Part shown: in pieces, positions 54,371 through 64,000 of the stretch
Layout of the letters: every line of letters starts with the position of its first letter
How positions within the stretch are numbered: position 1 is the first letter of the stretch
NCBI RefSeq assembly: GCF_014268445.2
Contig: NZ_CP077089.1
Coordinates: forward strand, 1,481,501-1,545,500
Direction: 5' to 3'
Source: Pseudomonas tensinigenes
GTDB lineage: Bacteria; Pseudomonadota; Gammaproteobacteria; Pseudomonadales; Pseudomonadaceae
Length of the DNA stretch: 64,000 bases
The notes under the pieces: model-generated
Databases searched by the model: none
The model's input: only the letters and a program-made list of their open reading frames with translations
What the model was told of the DNA's origin: nothing
Translations under genes and position numbers: made by a program

Positions 54371-55554
54371 GTCGTCCACAGCAGATTACTGTCCTCGGGG
54401 CGACCGGCTCGATCGGTCTGAGCACGCTTGATGTCATTGCTCGTCACCCGGAGCGATATCAGGTTTTCGCCTTGAGCGGCTTCACTCGCCTGAGTGAGCT
54501 GCTGGCTCTGTGCGTACGCCATGTGCCGCAATTTGCCGTGGTGCCGGAAGTTGCTGCGGCGCGCGGCTTGCAGGACGATTTGCGCGCGGCCGGTTTGCCA
54601 ACCCGCGTTCTGGTAGGGGAGGAGGGGCTGTGTCAGGTTGCCTCCGCTCCGGAAGTCGACGCGGTGATGGCGGCGATCGTTGGTGCGGCAGGTCTGCGCC
54701 CGACTCTGGCGGCCGTTGAGGCTGGCAAAAAGATTCTCCTGGCCAATAAAGAGGCGCTGGTGATGTCCGGCGCCTTGTTCATGCAGGCAGTGCGTAAAAG
54801 CGGTTCGGTGCTGCTGCCGATCGATAGCGAGCACAACGCAATTTTCCAGTGCATGCCGCAGGATTTCGCCCGGGGCTTGAGCTCGGTGGGCGTACGGCGG
54901 ATTTTGCTTACAGCCTCCGGTGGCCCATTCCGGCAGACACCGATGGCTGAATTGGCGCATGTTTCACCTGACCAGGCGTGTGCGCATCCGAACTGGTCCA
55001 TGGGGCGCAAAATTTCTGTGGATTCGGCCAGCATGATGAACAAGGGGCTCGAGTTGATCGAAGCCTGCTGGTTGTTCGATGCCAAGCCTGCGCAGGTCGA
55101 GGTAGTGATCCATCCGCAAAGCGTGATCCATTCGCTGGTCGACTACGTCGACGGTTCGGTGCTGGCGCAATTGGGCAATCCTGATATGCGCACGCCTATT
55201 GCCAATGCGCTGGCCTGGCCTGAGCGCATCGACTCGGGCGTGGCGCCGCTGGATCTGTTCGCCATTGCGCGTCTGGACTTCGAAGCGCCGGATGAGGAGC
55301 GTTTCCCGTGCCTGCGTTTGGCCCGTCAAGCTGCCGAAGCGGGCGATAGCGCGCCGGCAATGCTCAATGCGGCCAACGAAGTGGCTGTGGCAGCGTTTCT
55401 CGACGGACGGGTTCGCTACCTTGAAATCGCGAGTATCATCGAGGAGGTTTTGAACCTCGAACCGGTGGTCGCGCTGGATGATCTCGATGCGGTGTTCACC
55501 GCCGACGCCAAGGCACGAGTTTTGGCTGAACAATGGTTGAGTCGTCACCGCTGA
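54367..55554 (+). CDS. dxr: 1-deoxy-D-xylulose 5-phosphate reductoisomerase
   Basis: 395 residues from GTG 54367 (GTGA overlap with cdsA); GTG 54352 is a less likely start. NADPH loop G-A-T-G-S-I-G near 11-17, metal- and substrate-binding D-S-E-H-N-A-I near 156, and S-A-S-M-M-N-K-G near 224. First committed step of the MEP isoprenoid pathway, upstream of UppS product formation. No clear ribosome site, consistent with translational coupling. Confidence 0.96.
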   Translation: MSRPQQITVLGATGSIGLSTLDVIARHPERYQVFALSGFTRLSELLALCVRHVPQFAVVPEVAAARGLQDDLRAAGLPTRVLVGEEGLCQVASAPEVDAVMAAIVGAAGLRPTLAAVEAGKKILLANKEALVMSGALFMQAVRKSGSVLLPIDSEHNAIFQCMPQDFARGLSSVGVRRILLTASGGPFRQTPMAELAHVSPDQACAHPNWSMGRKISVDSASMMNKGLELIEACWLFDAKPAQVEVVIHPQSVIHSLVDYVDGSVLAQLGNPDMRTPIANALAWPERIDSGVAPLDLFAIARLDFEAPDEERFPCLRLARQAAEAGDSAPAMLNAANEVAVAAFLDGRVRYLEIASIIEEVLNLEPVVALDDLDAVFTADAKARVLAEQWLSRHR

Positions 55555-55611
55555 TAAGTTTTGCAACACAATGGCTTCATGCGGCACTGAACGGGATTGC
55601 GGAGAAAGTAG

Positions 55612-56964
55612 ATGAGCGCGCTCTATATGATTGCCGGCACCCTGATCGCCTTGGGTGTGCTGGTCACCTTTCACGAATTCGGCCACTTCTGGGTCGCGCG
55701 TCGCTGTGGCGTCAAGGTTCTGCGCTTTTCCGTAGGCTTTGGCATGCCGTTGCTGCGCTGGCACGACAAGCAGGGCACCGAGTTTGTGGTGGCCGCGATT
55801 CCGCTCGGTGGTTACGTCAAGATGCTCGATGAGCGTGAGGGCGAAGTGCCGGCCGATCAGCTGGATCAGTCTTTCAATCGCAAATCAGTTCGTCAGCGTA
55901 TCGCCATTGTCGCTGCAGGTCCGATCGCCAACTTTCTGTTGGCGCTGGTGTTTTTCTGGGTGTTGGCCATGCTCGGCAGCGAGCAGGTGCGCCCGGTCAT
56001 TGGTGCTGTCGAGTCCGGCAGCATCGCTGCTAAGGCCGGTTTGAATGCGGGCCAGGAAATCGTCGCTATCGATGGTGAGCCGACTTCCGGTTGGGCAGCT
56101 GTCAATTTACAACTGGTGCGGCGCCTGGGCGAAAGCGGTTCTTTGCAGTTGCTGGTCCGTGAGCAAGGCTCAAGCGTAGATACCCCGCGTGAGCTGGCGC
56201 TGGATAACTGGCTCAAAGGCGCTGATGAGCCGGACCCGATTCGCTCTCTGGGTATTCGTCCATGGCGTCCGGCCTTGCCGCCGGTGCTTGCCGAACTTGA
56301 TCCGAAAGGCCCGGCCCAGGCTGCCGGTCTGAAAACCGGTGATCGCCTGTTGGCCCTTGATGGTCAGGCGCTGAATGACTGGCAGCAAGTGGTCGATACC
56401 GTTCGTACGCGTCCTGATACCAAAATCATGCTGCGCATCGAGCGTGACAGTGCTCAAATCGATGTCCCTGTGACCTTGGCTGCGCGTGGTGAAAGCAAAT
56501 CGCCAAGCGGATATCTGGGCGCAGGCGTGAAAGCTGTCGACTGGCCACCGGAAATGATCCGTGAGGTCAGTTATGGGCCGTTGGCCGCGATTGGCGAGGG
56601 TGCCCGACGCACTTGGACCATGAGCATTCTGACGCTGGATTCACTCAAGAAAATGCTGTTCGGCGAGCTCTCGGTAAAAAACTTGAGTGGACCGATAACC
56701 ATTGCTAAAGTGGCGGGCGCTTCTGCCCAGTCGGGCGTCGCTGATTTCCTGAATTTCCTTGCTTATCTGAGTATTAGCCTGGGGGTTCTGAATTTGCTGC
56801 CCATTCCTGTACTGGATGGGGGGCATTTGTTGTTTTATCTGATCGAGTGGGCGCGTGGTCGTCCCTTGTCGGATCGGGTGCAAGGTTGGGGGATACAGAT
56901 CGGTATCAGTTTGGTGGTCGGGGTGATGTTGCTTGCTCTGGTCAACGATCTGGGTCGACTGTAA
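55612..56964 (+). CDS. rseP: Site-2 protease RseP (MucP)
   Basis: 450 residues. Membrane zinc protease with H-E-F-G-H at 21-25 in the first helix and the second ligand Asp in P-V-L-D-G-G-H-L near 403. Two PDZ domains lie between (about 125-215 and 220-310). It cuts the anti-sigma factor MucA (RseA-like) after the first protease and so frees AlgU. A link inside the window: the DUF4398-lptF operon has an AlgU-type promoter. Confidence 0.96.
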   Translation: MSALYMIAGTLIALGVLVTFHEFGHFWVARRCGVKVLRFSVGFGMPLLRWHDKQGTEFVVAAIPLGGYVKMLDEREGEVPADQLDQSFNRKSVRQRIAIVAAGPIANFLLALVFFWVLAMLGSEQVRPVIGAVESGSIAAKAGLNAGQEIVAIDGEPTSGWAAVNLQLVRRLGESGSLQLLVREQGSSVDTPRELALDNWLKGADEPDPIRSLGIRPWRPALPPVLAELDPKGPAQAAGLKTGDRLLALDGQALNDWQQVVDTVRTRPDTKIMLRIERDSAQIDVPVTLAARGESKSPSGYLGAGVKAVDWPPEMIREVSYGPLAAIGEGARRTWTMSILTLDSLKKMLFGELSVKNLSGPITIAKVAGASAQSGVADFLNFLAYLSISLGVLNLLPIPVLDGGHLLFYLIEWARGRPLSDRVQGWGIQIGISLVVGVMLLALVNDLGRL

Positions 56965-56984
56965 CGCTTCGCTGAATTGCGAAT

Positions 56985-57010
56985 CTGCCGCATTTTGCGG
57001 CAGTTTGTTT
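56985..57010 (+). terminator. Hairpin between rseP and bamA
   Basis: CTGCCGCA and TGCGGCAG form an 8 bp stem around TTT, followed by TTTGTTT. A likely partial terminator or processing site inside the cluster. Confidence 0.7.
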
Positions 57011-57038
57011 ATTGCCAGTTGGAATAAGAAAGGACTTC

Positions 57039-59414
57039 ATGAAACGTCTGCTGCTAACTGCGGTTCTCACCGTATTGATGATCGCCGAAGTTCACGCCGA
57101 GTCCTTCACTATCTCTGATATTCGCGTCAATGGCCTCCAGCGGGTCTCCGCGGGTAGCGTCTTTGGTGCCTTGCCGTTGAACGTCGGTGAGCAGGCGGAT
57201 GATCGTCGCCTGGTGGAATCCACTCGTGCGTTGTTCAAAACCGGTTTCTTTCAAGATATCCAGCTGGGCCGCGAAGGCAACGTTCTGGTCATCACGGTCG
57301 TCGAGCGTCCGTCGGTCGCCAGTATCGAAATCGAAGGCAACAAGGCGATCTCGACTGAAGACCTGATGAAAGGTCTCAAGCAATCCGGTCTGGCCGAAGG
57401 CGAGATCTTCCAGCGCGCCACCCTTGAGGGCGTGCGTAACGAACTGCAGCGTCAGTACGTCGCGCAAGGTCGCTACTCGGCTACGGTCGATACCGAAGTG
57501 GTATCGCAACCGCGTAACCGCGTCGGCCTGAAAGTGAAGATCAACGAAGGTACCGTTGCGGCGATTCAGCACATCAACGTGGTGGGCAACACGGTTTTCC
57601 CTGAGGAAGACCTGACCGACCTGTTCGAACTGAAGACCACCAACTGGCTGTCGTTCTTCAAGAACGATGACAAGTACGCCCGTGAAAAACTGTCCGGTGA
57701 CCTGGAGCGTCTGCGTTCCTACTACCTGGATCGTGGCTATATCAACATGGATATCGCTTCGACTCAGGTGTCGATCACCCCGGACAAAAAACACGTCTAC
57801 ATCACTGTCAACGTCACCGAAGGCGAGAAGTACACCGTTCGTGACGTCAAACTCAGTGGTGATCTGAAAGTCCCTGAAGATCAGGTCAAGTCCCTGCTGC
57901 TGGTGCAGAAGGGTCAGGTGTTCTCGCGCAAACTGATGACCACCACCTCCGAGCTGATCACCCGTCGTCTGGGTAACGAGGGTTACACCTTCGCCAACGT
58001 CAACGGCGTACCTCAGCCGCACGATGAAGATCACACCGTCGATATCCTGTTCGCTGTTGATCCGGGCAAGCGCGCCTACGTCAACCGCATCAACTTCCGT
58101 GGCAACACCAAGTCCGAAGACGAAGTGCTGCGTCGTGAAATGCGTCAGATGGAAGGCGGCTGGGCTTCGACCTACCTGATCGACCAGTCCAAGACCCGTC
58201 TTGAGCGTCTGGGCTTCTTTAAAGAAGTGAACGTTGAAACTCCGGCTGTCCCGGGTGTCGACGATCAGGTTGACGTGAACTACGCCGTTGAAGAACAGGC
58301 TTCCGGTTCGATTACCGCCAGTGTCGGTTTCGCCCAGAGTGCCGGTCTGATCCTCGGTGGTTCGATCACCCAGAACAACTTCCTTGGTACCGGTAACCGC
58401 GTCAGCATCGGCCTGACCCGCAGCGAATACCAGAGCCGCTACAACTTCGGTTACGTTGACCCGTACTGGACCGCCGATGGCGTGAGCCTGGGTTACAACG
58501 CGTTCTATCGCACCACTGACTACAAAGACCTCGACGTCGACGTAGCGAGCTATGCGGTAGACAGCCTGGGTGCCGGCGTGAACGTTGGCTACCCGATCAG
58601 CGAGACTTCGCGTCTGACCTTTGGCCTGTCGGTTCAACAGGACGAGATCAAGACCGGTACCTATACCGTTGACGAGATTTTCGACTTCGTTAACAAGGAA
58701 GGCGACAAGTACCTGAACTTCAAGGCTTCGGCCGGCTGGTCCGAGTCGACTCTGAACAAAGGCGTACTGCCGACCCGTGGTCGTTCCCAGAGTCTGACCC
58801 TGGAAACCACAGTGCCGGGCAGCGACCTGTCGTTCTACAAACTTGATTACCGCGGTCAGCTGTTCCAGCCAATCAGCGAGAACTACACCCTGCGTCTGCA
58901 CACCGAGCTGGGTTATGGCGACGGATACGGCGGAACCGATGGCTTGCCATTCTATGAAAACTACTATGCTGGTGGTTTCAACTCGGTTCGTGGCTTCAAG
59001 GACAGCACCCTCGGCCCACGCAGTACGCCGAGCCGTGGTACCAACCCGGGCACGCTGGCTGACCCGGACCAGGATCCGCTGCCGTTCGGTGGTAACGTCC
59101 TGATCCAGGGTGGTGTCGAGGTTCTGTTCCCGCTGCCGTTCGTGAAAGATCAGCGTTCCCTGCGCACTTCTGTTTTCTGGGATGTGGGTAACGTATTTGA
59201 CTCGCAGTGCAAGGACACTACCAATGCAAACGGCTCGACGTCGAACACCAAGTGCAACGACATCAGCCTGAGCAACATGGCCAGTTCCGTCGGTGTGGGT
59301 GTGACCTGGGTCACCGCACTGGGTCCTCTGAGCTTCGCGTTGGCCATGCCGATCAAGAAGCCGGATGAGGCTGAAACTCAAGTGTTCCAATTCTCCCTCG
59401 GCCAGACGTTCTAA
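57039..59414 (+). CDS. bamA: Outer membrane protein assembly factor BamA
   Basis: 791 residues from ATG 57039 (AAGGA at 7 bp). A signal peptide of about 21 residues ends near V-H-A. Five POTRA domains cover about 25-420, each with a recurring glycine-rich V-x-G pattern, and a 16-strand Omp85 barrel covers about 425-791. The R-G-F motif of the lid loop is seen as V-R-G-F-K near 655, and the last residue is Phe, as expected for barrel insertion. Core of the BAM complex. Known in Pseudomonas as Opr86. Confidence 0.97.
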   Translation: MKRLLLTAVLTVLMIAEVHAESFTISDIRVNGLQRVSAGSVFGALPLNVGEQADDRRLVESTRALFKTGFFQDIQLGREGNVLVITVVERPSVASIEIEGNKAISTEDLMKGLKQSGLAEGEIFQRATLEGVRNELQRQYVAQGRYSATVDTEVVSQPRNRVGLKVKINEGTVAAIQHINVVGNTVFPEEDLTDLFELKTTNWLSFFKNDDKYAREKLSGDLERLRSYYLDRGYINMDIASTQVSITPDKKHVYITVNVTEGEKYTVRDVKLSGDLKVPEDQVKSLLLVQKGQVFSRKLMTTTSELITRRLGNEGYTFANVNGVPQPHDEDHTVDILFAVDPGKRAYVNRINFRGNTKSEDEVLRREMRQMEGGWASTYLIDQSKTRLERLGFFKEVNVETPAVPGVDDQVDVNYAVEEQASGSITASVGFAQSAGLILGGSITQNNFLGTGNRVSIGLTRSEYQSRYNFGYVDPYWTADGVSLGYNAFYRTTDYKDLDVDVASYAVDSLGAGVNVGYPISETSRLTFGLSVQQDEIKTGTYTVDEIFDFVNKEGDKYLNFKASAGWSESTLNKGVLPTRGRSQSLTLETTVPGSDLSFYKLDYRGQLFQPISENYTLRLHTELGYGDGYGGTDGLPFYENYYAGGFNSVRGFKDSTLGPRSTPSRGTNPGTLADPDQDPLPFGGNVLIQGGVEVLFPLPFVKDQRSLRTSVFWDVGNVFDSQCKDTTNANGSTSNTKCNDISLSNMASSVGVGVTWVTALGPLSFALAMPIKKPDEAETQVFQFSLGQTF

Positions 59415-59459
59415 GCGTCTGACCCAAGATAACGACAATGGATTTTGTAGGAGTGCATC

Positions 59460-59963
59460 GTGCGTAAGTTGACTCAATTGGTTCTCCTGGCCTCCTTGAT
59501 GGTGGCAGGCCCGGCATTTGCCGACATGAAAATTGCCGTTCTGAACTATCAGATGGCCTTGCTGGAGTCCGACGCGGCGAAGAAATATGCCGTGGATGCC
59601 GAGAAGAAGTTCGGTCCGCAACTGACCAAACTGAAGACGCTGGAAAGCAGCGCCAAAGGCATTCAGGACCGTCTGATGGCCGGTGGCGACAAAATGCAGC
59701 AAGGTGAGCGTGAGCGTCTGGAGCTGGAATTCAAGCAAAAGGCTCGCGACTTCCAGTTCCAGTCCAAGGAGCTGAACGAAGCGAAAGCCGTTGCCGACCG
59801 CGAAATGCTCAAGCAACTGAAGCCGAAACTGGATAGCGCAGTGGAAGAAGTCATCAAGAAAGGTGGTTTTGACCTGGTGTTCGAGCGTGGCGCAGTGATC
59901 GATGTCAAACCTCAGTACGACATCACGCGCCAGGTTATCGAGCGCATGAATCAGCTGAAGTAA
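59460..59963 (+). CDS. skp: Periplasmic chaperone Skp (OmpH)
   Basis: 167 residues from GTG 59460 (TAGGAG at 7 bp). Signal peptide M-R-K-L-T-Q to A-F-A (about 21). The mature protein has a short beta core (M-K-I-A-V-L-N) and long Lys-, Gln- and Glu-rich coiled-coil arms (about 40-125), the trimeric 'jellyfish' layout. It holds unfolded outer-membrane proteins for BamA. Located 45 bp after bamA and 3 bp before lpxD. Confidence 0.94.
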   Translation: MRKLTQLVLLASLMVAGPAFADMKIAVLNYQMALLESDAAKKYAVDAEKKFGPQLTKLKTLESSAKGIQDRLMAGGDKMQQGERERLELEFKQKARDFQFQSKELNEAKAVADREMLKQLKPKLDSAVEEVIKKGGFDLVFERGAVIDVKPQYDITRQVIERMNQLK

Positions 59964-59966
59964 CCC

Positions 59967-61022
59967 ATGACCGTGACTATCAAGCTCGGCCAGTTGGCCG
60001 AGTTCCTCGGCGCCACCCTGCGTGGCGACCCTGAGACGAAAATTACTGGGCTAGCCACTTTGCAAGAGGCTGGCCCAGCTCAGTTGAGCTTTCTGGCAAA
60101 CCCTCAATATCGCAAATACCTGGCGGGCTCGCAGGCAGCTGCATTGCTGCTCAAAGAAGCTGATGCCGAAGGATTTGCCGGTAATGCGTTGGTCGTGCCT
60201 GATCCTTACCTGGCTTATGCGCGTATCTCTCATTTGTTCGATCCCAAGCCAAAAGCTGCGGCTGGTATTCACCCATCTGCAGTGATTGCGGCGGACGCGG
60301 TGGTTAATCCAAGCGCCAGCATCGGCCCTTTTGTGGTGATCGAAGCCGGCGCACGCGTTGGTGCGCAAGTGACACTGGGTGCGCATTGCGTCGTCGGTGC
60401 ACGTAGCGAAATCGGCGAAGGCGGCTGGCTCGCGCCGCGCGTGACGCTGTATCACGACGTGCGCATCGGCAAGCGTGTGGTGATCCAGTCCGGTGCCGTG
60501 CTCGGCGGTGAAGGTTTTGGTTTCGCCAACGAAAAAGGTATCTGGCAGAAGATCGCGCAGATCGGTGGCGTGACCATCGGCGACGATGTCGAGATTGGCG
60601 TGAATACCGCCATCGACCGCGGCGCTCTGGCTGATACCGTGATCGGCAACGGCGTGAAGCTCGACAATCAGATCCAGATCGCCCACAACGTTCAGGTCGG
60701 TGATCACACTGCCATGGCCGCATGTGTCGGGATCTCCGGCAGCACCAAGATTGGCAAGCATTGCATGCTCGCTGGTGGTGTCGGTCTGGTCGGCCACATT
60801 GATATTTGCGACAACGTTTTCCTGACCGGGATGACCATGGTGACCCACTCGATTACCGAGCCGGGTGCCTATTCTTCCGGCACAGCCATGCAACCGGCGG
60901 CCGAATGGCGCAAAAGCGCGGCCCGCATCCGTCAGCTCGATGACATCGCGCGACGTTTGAAACAGCTGGAAAAGCGCGTAGGGGAAGTGACCCCTGACGG
61001 CAATGCTTCATCAGATGGCTGA
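59967..61022 (+). CDS. lpxD: UDP-3-O-acylglucosamine N-acyltransferase
   Basis: 351 residues. N-terminal uridine-binding domain (about 1-100) and left-handed beta-helix of hexapeptides (about 105-310). The catalytic His is in Q-I-A-H-N-V near 236, and the helical C-terminus trimerises. It adds the N-linked hydroxyacyl chain to the lipid A precursor from acyl-ACP. Followed by a 106 bp gap before fabZ. Confidence 0.96.
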   Translation: MTVTIKLGQLAEFLGATLRGDPETKITGLATLQEAGPAQLSFLANPQYRKYLAGSQAAALLLKEADAEGFAGNALVVPDPYLAYARISHLFDPKPKAAAGIHPSAVIAADAVVNPSASIGPFVVIEAGARVGAQVTLGAHCVVGARSEIGEGGWLAPRVTLYHDVRIGKRVVIQSGAVLGGEGFGFANEKGIWQKIAQIGGVTIGDDVEIGVNTAIDRGALADTVIGNGVKLDNQIQIAHNVQVGDHTAMAACVGISGSTKIGKHCMLAGGVGLVGHIDICDNVFLTGMTMVTHSITEPGAYSSGTAMQPAAEWRKSAARIRQLDDIARRLKQLEKRVGEVTPDGNASSDG

Positions 61023-61128
61023 TACCATTTCCATATCAAGTGTGCACAGCCGCTAGACTGCCTCCTTGATTTGCTAGAGGAGTGCGCGTCAGTCGCGCTC
61101 CCAATCTTTACATAGGCTTCCCCCCGAA

Positions 61129-61569
61129 ATGATGGACATCAACGAGATTCGCGAATACCTGCCTCACCGTTACCCGTTCCTGCTGGTGGACCGGGTGGTG
61201 GAACTGGACACTGAAGGCAAGCGCATTCGCGCCTACAAGAATGTCAGCATCAATGAACCGTTCTTCAATGGTCACTTCCCTGCGCATCCAATCATGCCGG
61301 GCGTGCTGATCATCGAAGCGATGGCTCAGGCTGCCGGGATCCTCGGTTTCAAAATGCTTGATGTGAAGCCTGCCGACGGCACGCTTTACTACTTCGTCGG
61401 TTCCGACAAACTGCGCTTCCGCCAGCCTGTGCTGCCGGGCGATCAGTTGATCCTCGAAGCCAAGTTCATCAGCTGCAAGCGCCAGATCTGGAAATTCGAA
61501 TGCCAGGCTTCGGTCGACGGCAAACCAGTCTGCTCCGCTGAAATCATCTGCGCGGAACGCAAGCTATGA
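61129..61569 (+). CDS. fabZ: 3-hydroxyacyl-ACP dehydratase FabZ
   Basis: 146 residues. Hot-dog fold with catalytic H49 (N-G-H-F-P) and E63 (I-I-E-A-M-A). Two adjacent ATGs; the first is used here. The upstream gap holds a small hairpin (GCGCG/CGCGC near 61085). FabZ competes with LpxA for 3-hydroxyacyl-ACP, so their overlapping genes (ATGA) help balance fatty-acid and lipid A synthesis. Confidence 0.96.
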   Translation: MMDINEIREYLPHRYPFLLVDRVVELDTEGKRIRAYKNVSINEPFFNGHFPAHPIMPGVLIIEAMAQAAGILGFKMLDVKPADGTLYYFVGSDKLRFRQPVLPGDQLILEAKFISCKRQIWKFECQASVDGKPVCSAEIICAERKL

Positions 61570-62342
61570 GTTTGATTGACCCTCGCGCAATCATCGATCC
61601 GTCGGCCGTTCTGGCTGATGGCGTCGAGGTCGGCCCGTGGTCGATCATCGGCGCAGGTGTGGAAATCGGCGAGGGTACCGTGATCGGGCCGCATGTGATC
61701 CTCAAAGGCCCGACCCGCATCGGCAAGCACAATCGCATCTACCAGTTTTCCTCGGTAGGCGAAGACACGCCTGATCTGAAGTACAAGGGTGAAGAAACCC
61801 GTCTGGTGATCGGTGACCACAACGTCATCCGCGAAGGCGTGACGATTCACCGTGGCACCGTGCAGGACCGTTCGGAAACCACGCTGGGCGATCACAACCT
61901 GATCATGGCCTATGCGCACATCGGTCACGACAGCGTCATCGGCAACCACTGCATTCTGGTCAACAACACCGCGTTGGCCGGCCATGTGCACGTGGATGAC
62001 TGGGCGATCCTCTCCGGGTTTACTCTGGTTCATCAGTATTGCCGCATTGGCGCTCACAGCTTTTCCGGCATGGGCACCGCCATCGGCAAGGACGTTCCGG
62101 CGTTCGTCACCGTGTTCGGCAACCCGGCCGAAGCGCGCAGCATGAACTTCGAAGGCATGCGCCGTCGCGGTTTCAGTGAAGACGCGATCCACACCCTGCG
62201 TCGCGCTTACAAAACCGTCTATCGCCAAGGCCTCACGGTCGAACAGGCGTTGGCCGAACTGGCCGAGCCTGCTGCGCAGTTCCCGGAAGTTGCGATATTC
62301 CGTGACTCCATCCAGTCGTCGACTCGCGGCATCACTCGCTGA
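61566..62342 (+). CDS. lpxA: UDP-GlcNAc O-acyltransferase
   Basis: 258 residues. Hexapeptide beta-helix ([12 protein letters not shown] near 17) with catalytic His in Y-A-H-I-G-H near 118, and a C-terminal helical domain. First step of lipid A synthesis. The ruler residues that set acyl length cannot be read with certainty; Pseudomonas enzymes prefer C10 hydroxyacyl chains. Overlaps fabZ by 4 bp and stands 2 bp before lpxB. Confidence 0.96.
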   Translation: MSLIDPRAIIDPSAVLADGVEVGPWSIIGAGVEIGEGTVIGPHVILKGPTRIGKHNRIYQFSSVGEDTPDLKYKGEETRLVIGDHNVIREGVTIHRGTVQDRSETTLGDHNLIMAYAHIGHDSVIGNHCILVNNTALAGHVHVDDWAILSGFTLVHQYCRIGAHSFSGMGTAIGKDVPAFVTVFGNPAEARSMNFEGMRRRGFSEDAIHTLRRAYKTVYRQGLTVEQALAELAEPAAQFPEVAIFRDSIQSSTRGITR

Positions 62343-62344
62343 TC

Positions 62345-63475
62345 ATGGCCAATTTGCGTATTGCGCTGGTGGCGGGTGAAGCTTCCGGTGACATTCTCGG
62401 CGCCGGTCTCATGCGCGCGCTCAAGGCTCAGCATCCGGCGGTCGAGTTCATCGGCGTCGGTGGTCCGTTAATGCAGGCCGAAGGCCTGACGTCCTACTTT
62501 CCCATGGAACGCTTGTCGGTCATGGGCCTGGTGGAAGTCCTCGGCCGGCTGCGCGAATTGCTCAAACGCCGCAAAGACCTGATCGCCACGCTGATCGCCG
62601 AGAAGCCGGACGTATTCATCGGTATCGATGCACCGGACTTCAATCTCAACATTGAATTGAAGCTGCGTCAGGCCGGGATCAAAACCGTGCATTACGTCAG
62701 CCCTTCGGTGTGGGCATGGCGGCAGAAGCGTGTACTGAAGATCCGCGAAGGCTGCGATCTGATGCTGACGCTGCTGCCGTTCGAAGCAAAATTTTACGAA
62801 GAGAAGGGCGTGCCAGTGCGGTTCGTCGGTCACACCCTGGCCGATACCATTCCATTGGAGGCCGATCGTGCTGCGGCCCGTGCCGAGTTGGGCTTGCCCG
62901 ATGGCCCGCTGGTGGCGTTGATGCCCGGCAGCCGGGGCGGCGAAGTCTCTCGTCTGGGTGCACTGTTCCTCGACACCGCCGAACGCCTGCGCGCCATGCG
63001 CCCGGGTTTGCGCTTTGTCATTCCTTGCGCCAATCCGGAACGCCGCGCGCAACTTGAAGAGCTACTCGCCGGACGTGATCTGCCGGTCACCTTGCTCGAT
63101 GGCAAATCCCATCTGGCTCTGGCCGCGTGCAACGCGGTGTTGATCGCCTCCGGTACCGCCACCCTTGAAGCGCTGTTGTACAAGCGACCGATGGTGGTGG
63201 CGTACCGCTTGGCACCGCTGACGTTCTGGATTCTGAAACGCATGGTCAAGAGCCCGTACGTGTCCCTGCCGAACCTGCTGGCCCAGCGTCTGCTGGTCCC
63301 GGAGTTGTTGCAGGATGATGCGACGGTCGAAGCACTGGCGCAGACGTTGTCGCCGCTGATCGAAGGTGGCGAAGAACAAACACGCGGTTTCGACGAGATC
63401 CATCGCACGCTGCGGCTGGATGCCTCCAATCAGGCGGCGGACGCCGTCCTCAACCTGATCGGTCAGACACGATGA
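62345..63475 (+). CDS. lpxB: Lipid A disaccharide synthase
   Basis: 376 residues, GT19 family. G-E-A-S-G-D at 12-17, P-S-V-W-A-W near 119, L-P-G-S-R near 194 and A-S-G-T-A-T-L-E near 265 mark the two Rossmann-like halves. It joins UDP-diacyl-GlcN to lipid X to give the beta-1,6 disaccharide. Its stop overlaps the rnhB start. Confidence 0.96.
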   Translation: MANLRIALVAGEASGDILGAGLMRALKAQHPAVEFIGVGGPLMQAEGLTSYFPMERLSVMGLVEVLGRLRELLKRRKDLIATLIAEKPDVFIGIDAPDFNLNIELKLRQAGIKTVHYVSPSVWAWRQKRVLKIREGCDLMLTLLPFEAKFYEEKGVPVRFVGHTLADTIPLEADRAAARAELGLPDGPLVALMPGSRGGEVSRLGALFLDTAERLRAMRPGLRFVIPCANPERRAQLEELLAGRDLPVTLLDGKSHLALAACNAVLIASGTATLEALLYKRPMVVAYRLAPLTFWILKRMVKSPYVSLPNLLAQRLLVPELLQDDATVEALAQTLSPLIEGGEEQTRGFDEIHRTLRLDASNQAADAVLNLIGQTR

Positions 63476-64000
63476 GCAAGACAAGCATGCAGATGGGCCT
63501 GGATTTCACCCTGGTCGCCGAAGTTGAAGAACTGGTGGCCGGTGTCGATGAAGTCGGTCGCGGCCCGTTGTGCGGGGCGGTGGTGACGGCGGCGGTGATT
63601 CTCGATCCGAACCGGCCGATCCTCGGCCTCAACGACTCGAAGAAGCTCACCGAAGCCAAGCGCGAAAAGCTCTATGACGAAATCATCGAGAAGTCCCTGA
63701 GCTGGTGCATCGCCCGCGCCGAAGTCGAAGAAATCGACGAGCTGAACATCCTCCACGCAACCATGTTGGCCATGCAGCGCGCGGTGGCCGGCCTGCACAT
63801 TCAGCCGAAACTGGCGATGATCGACGGCAACCGCTGCCCGAAACTGCCGATGCGCGCCGAAGCGGTGGTGCAGGGCGACGGCAAGGTGCCGGCTATCGCT
63901 GCCGCATCGATTCTGGCCAAGGTCAGTCGCGACCGTGAAATGGCTGCCTTCGAATTGATCTACCCGGGTTATGGCATCGGTGGCCATAAAGGCTATCCGA
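63472..64000 (+). CDS. rnhB: Ribonuclease HII, 3' end cut off by the window
   Basis: About 176 residues visible. Catalytic acid pair D-E in G-V-D-E-V-G-R-G near 26 and a later metal-binding Asp in M-I-D-G-N-R near 118; A-A-A-S-I-L-A-K-V near 145. It removes RNA, including single ribonucleotides, from DNA hybrids. The first ATG (63472) overlaps lpxB by 4 bp; a Met 6 codons later is also possible. The end lies beyond the window. Confidence 0.95.
   Translation, partial: MSKTSMQMGLDFTLVAEVEELVAGVDEVGRGPLCGAVVTAAVILDPNRPILGLNDSKKLTEAKREKLYDEIIEKSLSWCIARAEVEEIDELNILHATMLAMQRAVAGLHIQPKLAMIDGNRCPKLPMRAEAVVQGDGKVPAIAAASILAKVSRDREMAAFELIYPGYGIGGHKGYP

Noticed and set aside
57054..59816. Long open frame antisense to bamA and skp
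   Set aside because: A shadow of conserved coding sequence on the plus strand, with no start signal or family match.

Overview
The window is about 64 kb of chromosome from a fluorescent Pseudomonas, most likely the P. fluorescens group. The basis is the Wsp operon tail, MexJK with MexL, an AlgU-type promoter before an lptF operon, the dense GAGCCTGCTCGCGA-type REP sequences paired as about 90 bp REPINs, and gene order that I recall matching P. aeruginosa PAO1 for most of the length (wspE to rnhB). Coding density is high, and I found no rRNA, tRNA, CRISPR array, prophage or intact insertion sequence.

Layout. 1-2230: end of the surface-sensing Wsp operon (wspE tail, wspF, wspR). 2541-5253: translation genes prfB (with its programmed +1 frameshift) and lysS. 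5359-9466: TetR regulator, lipoprotein, QEGLA/MATCAP-like metallopeptidase, alpha/beta hydrolase and a small membrane protein. 9467-11332: repeat-rich stretch followed by the minus-strand envelope-lipoprotein operon (DUF4398 protein and lptF) behind an AlgU-like promoter. 11580-20941: ppc, adk, tsaB, a compact four-gene operon (103-aa protein, DUF72, PEP-mutase family, extensin-like peptidase), a protein with an internal tandem repeat, and rsmJ. 21050-25955: mexL and divergent mexJK.

25956-44350 is the most accessory part: repeat-filled spacer with a 71 bp REP tandem array, a self-inhibited-type Fic protein, DUF4197 and YbaY proteins, plsB, cold-shock protein, rlmA-dapE, an ndvB-type GH17-GT2 glucan synthase, the CsdA-CsdE/TcdA sulfur and tRNA-modification group, dapD, an ArsC/YffB-like protein, an internally deleted Na+/H+ antiporter pseudogene, and an astacin-like protease preceded by a well-signalled 24-codon ORF. 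44351-49123: dapC, glnD, map on the minus strand. 49497-64000: the long rpsB-tsf-pyrH-frr-uppS-cdsA-dxr-rseP-bamA-skp-lpxD-fabZ-lpxA-lpxB-rnhB cluster.

Functionally the last cluster joins protein synthesis, isoprenoid and undecaprenyl supply, phospholipid precursors, outer-membrane protein assembly and lipid A synthesis. PlsB, LptF and NdvB-type glucan synthesis add further envelope functions. dapC, dapD and dapE supply the succinylase branch of lysine/diaminopimelate synthesis. The less expected items are the leader ORF plus astacin-like protease beside a decayed antiporter, the 113 bp tandem duplication that copied half of the lptF terminator, and the protein made largely of two 47-residue repeats.
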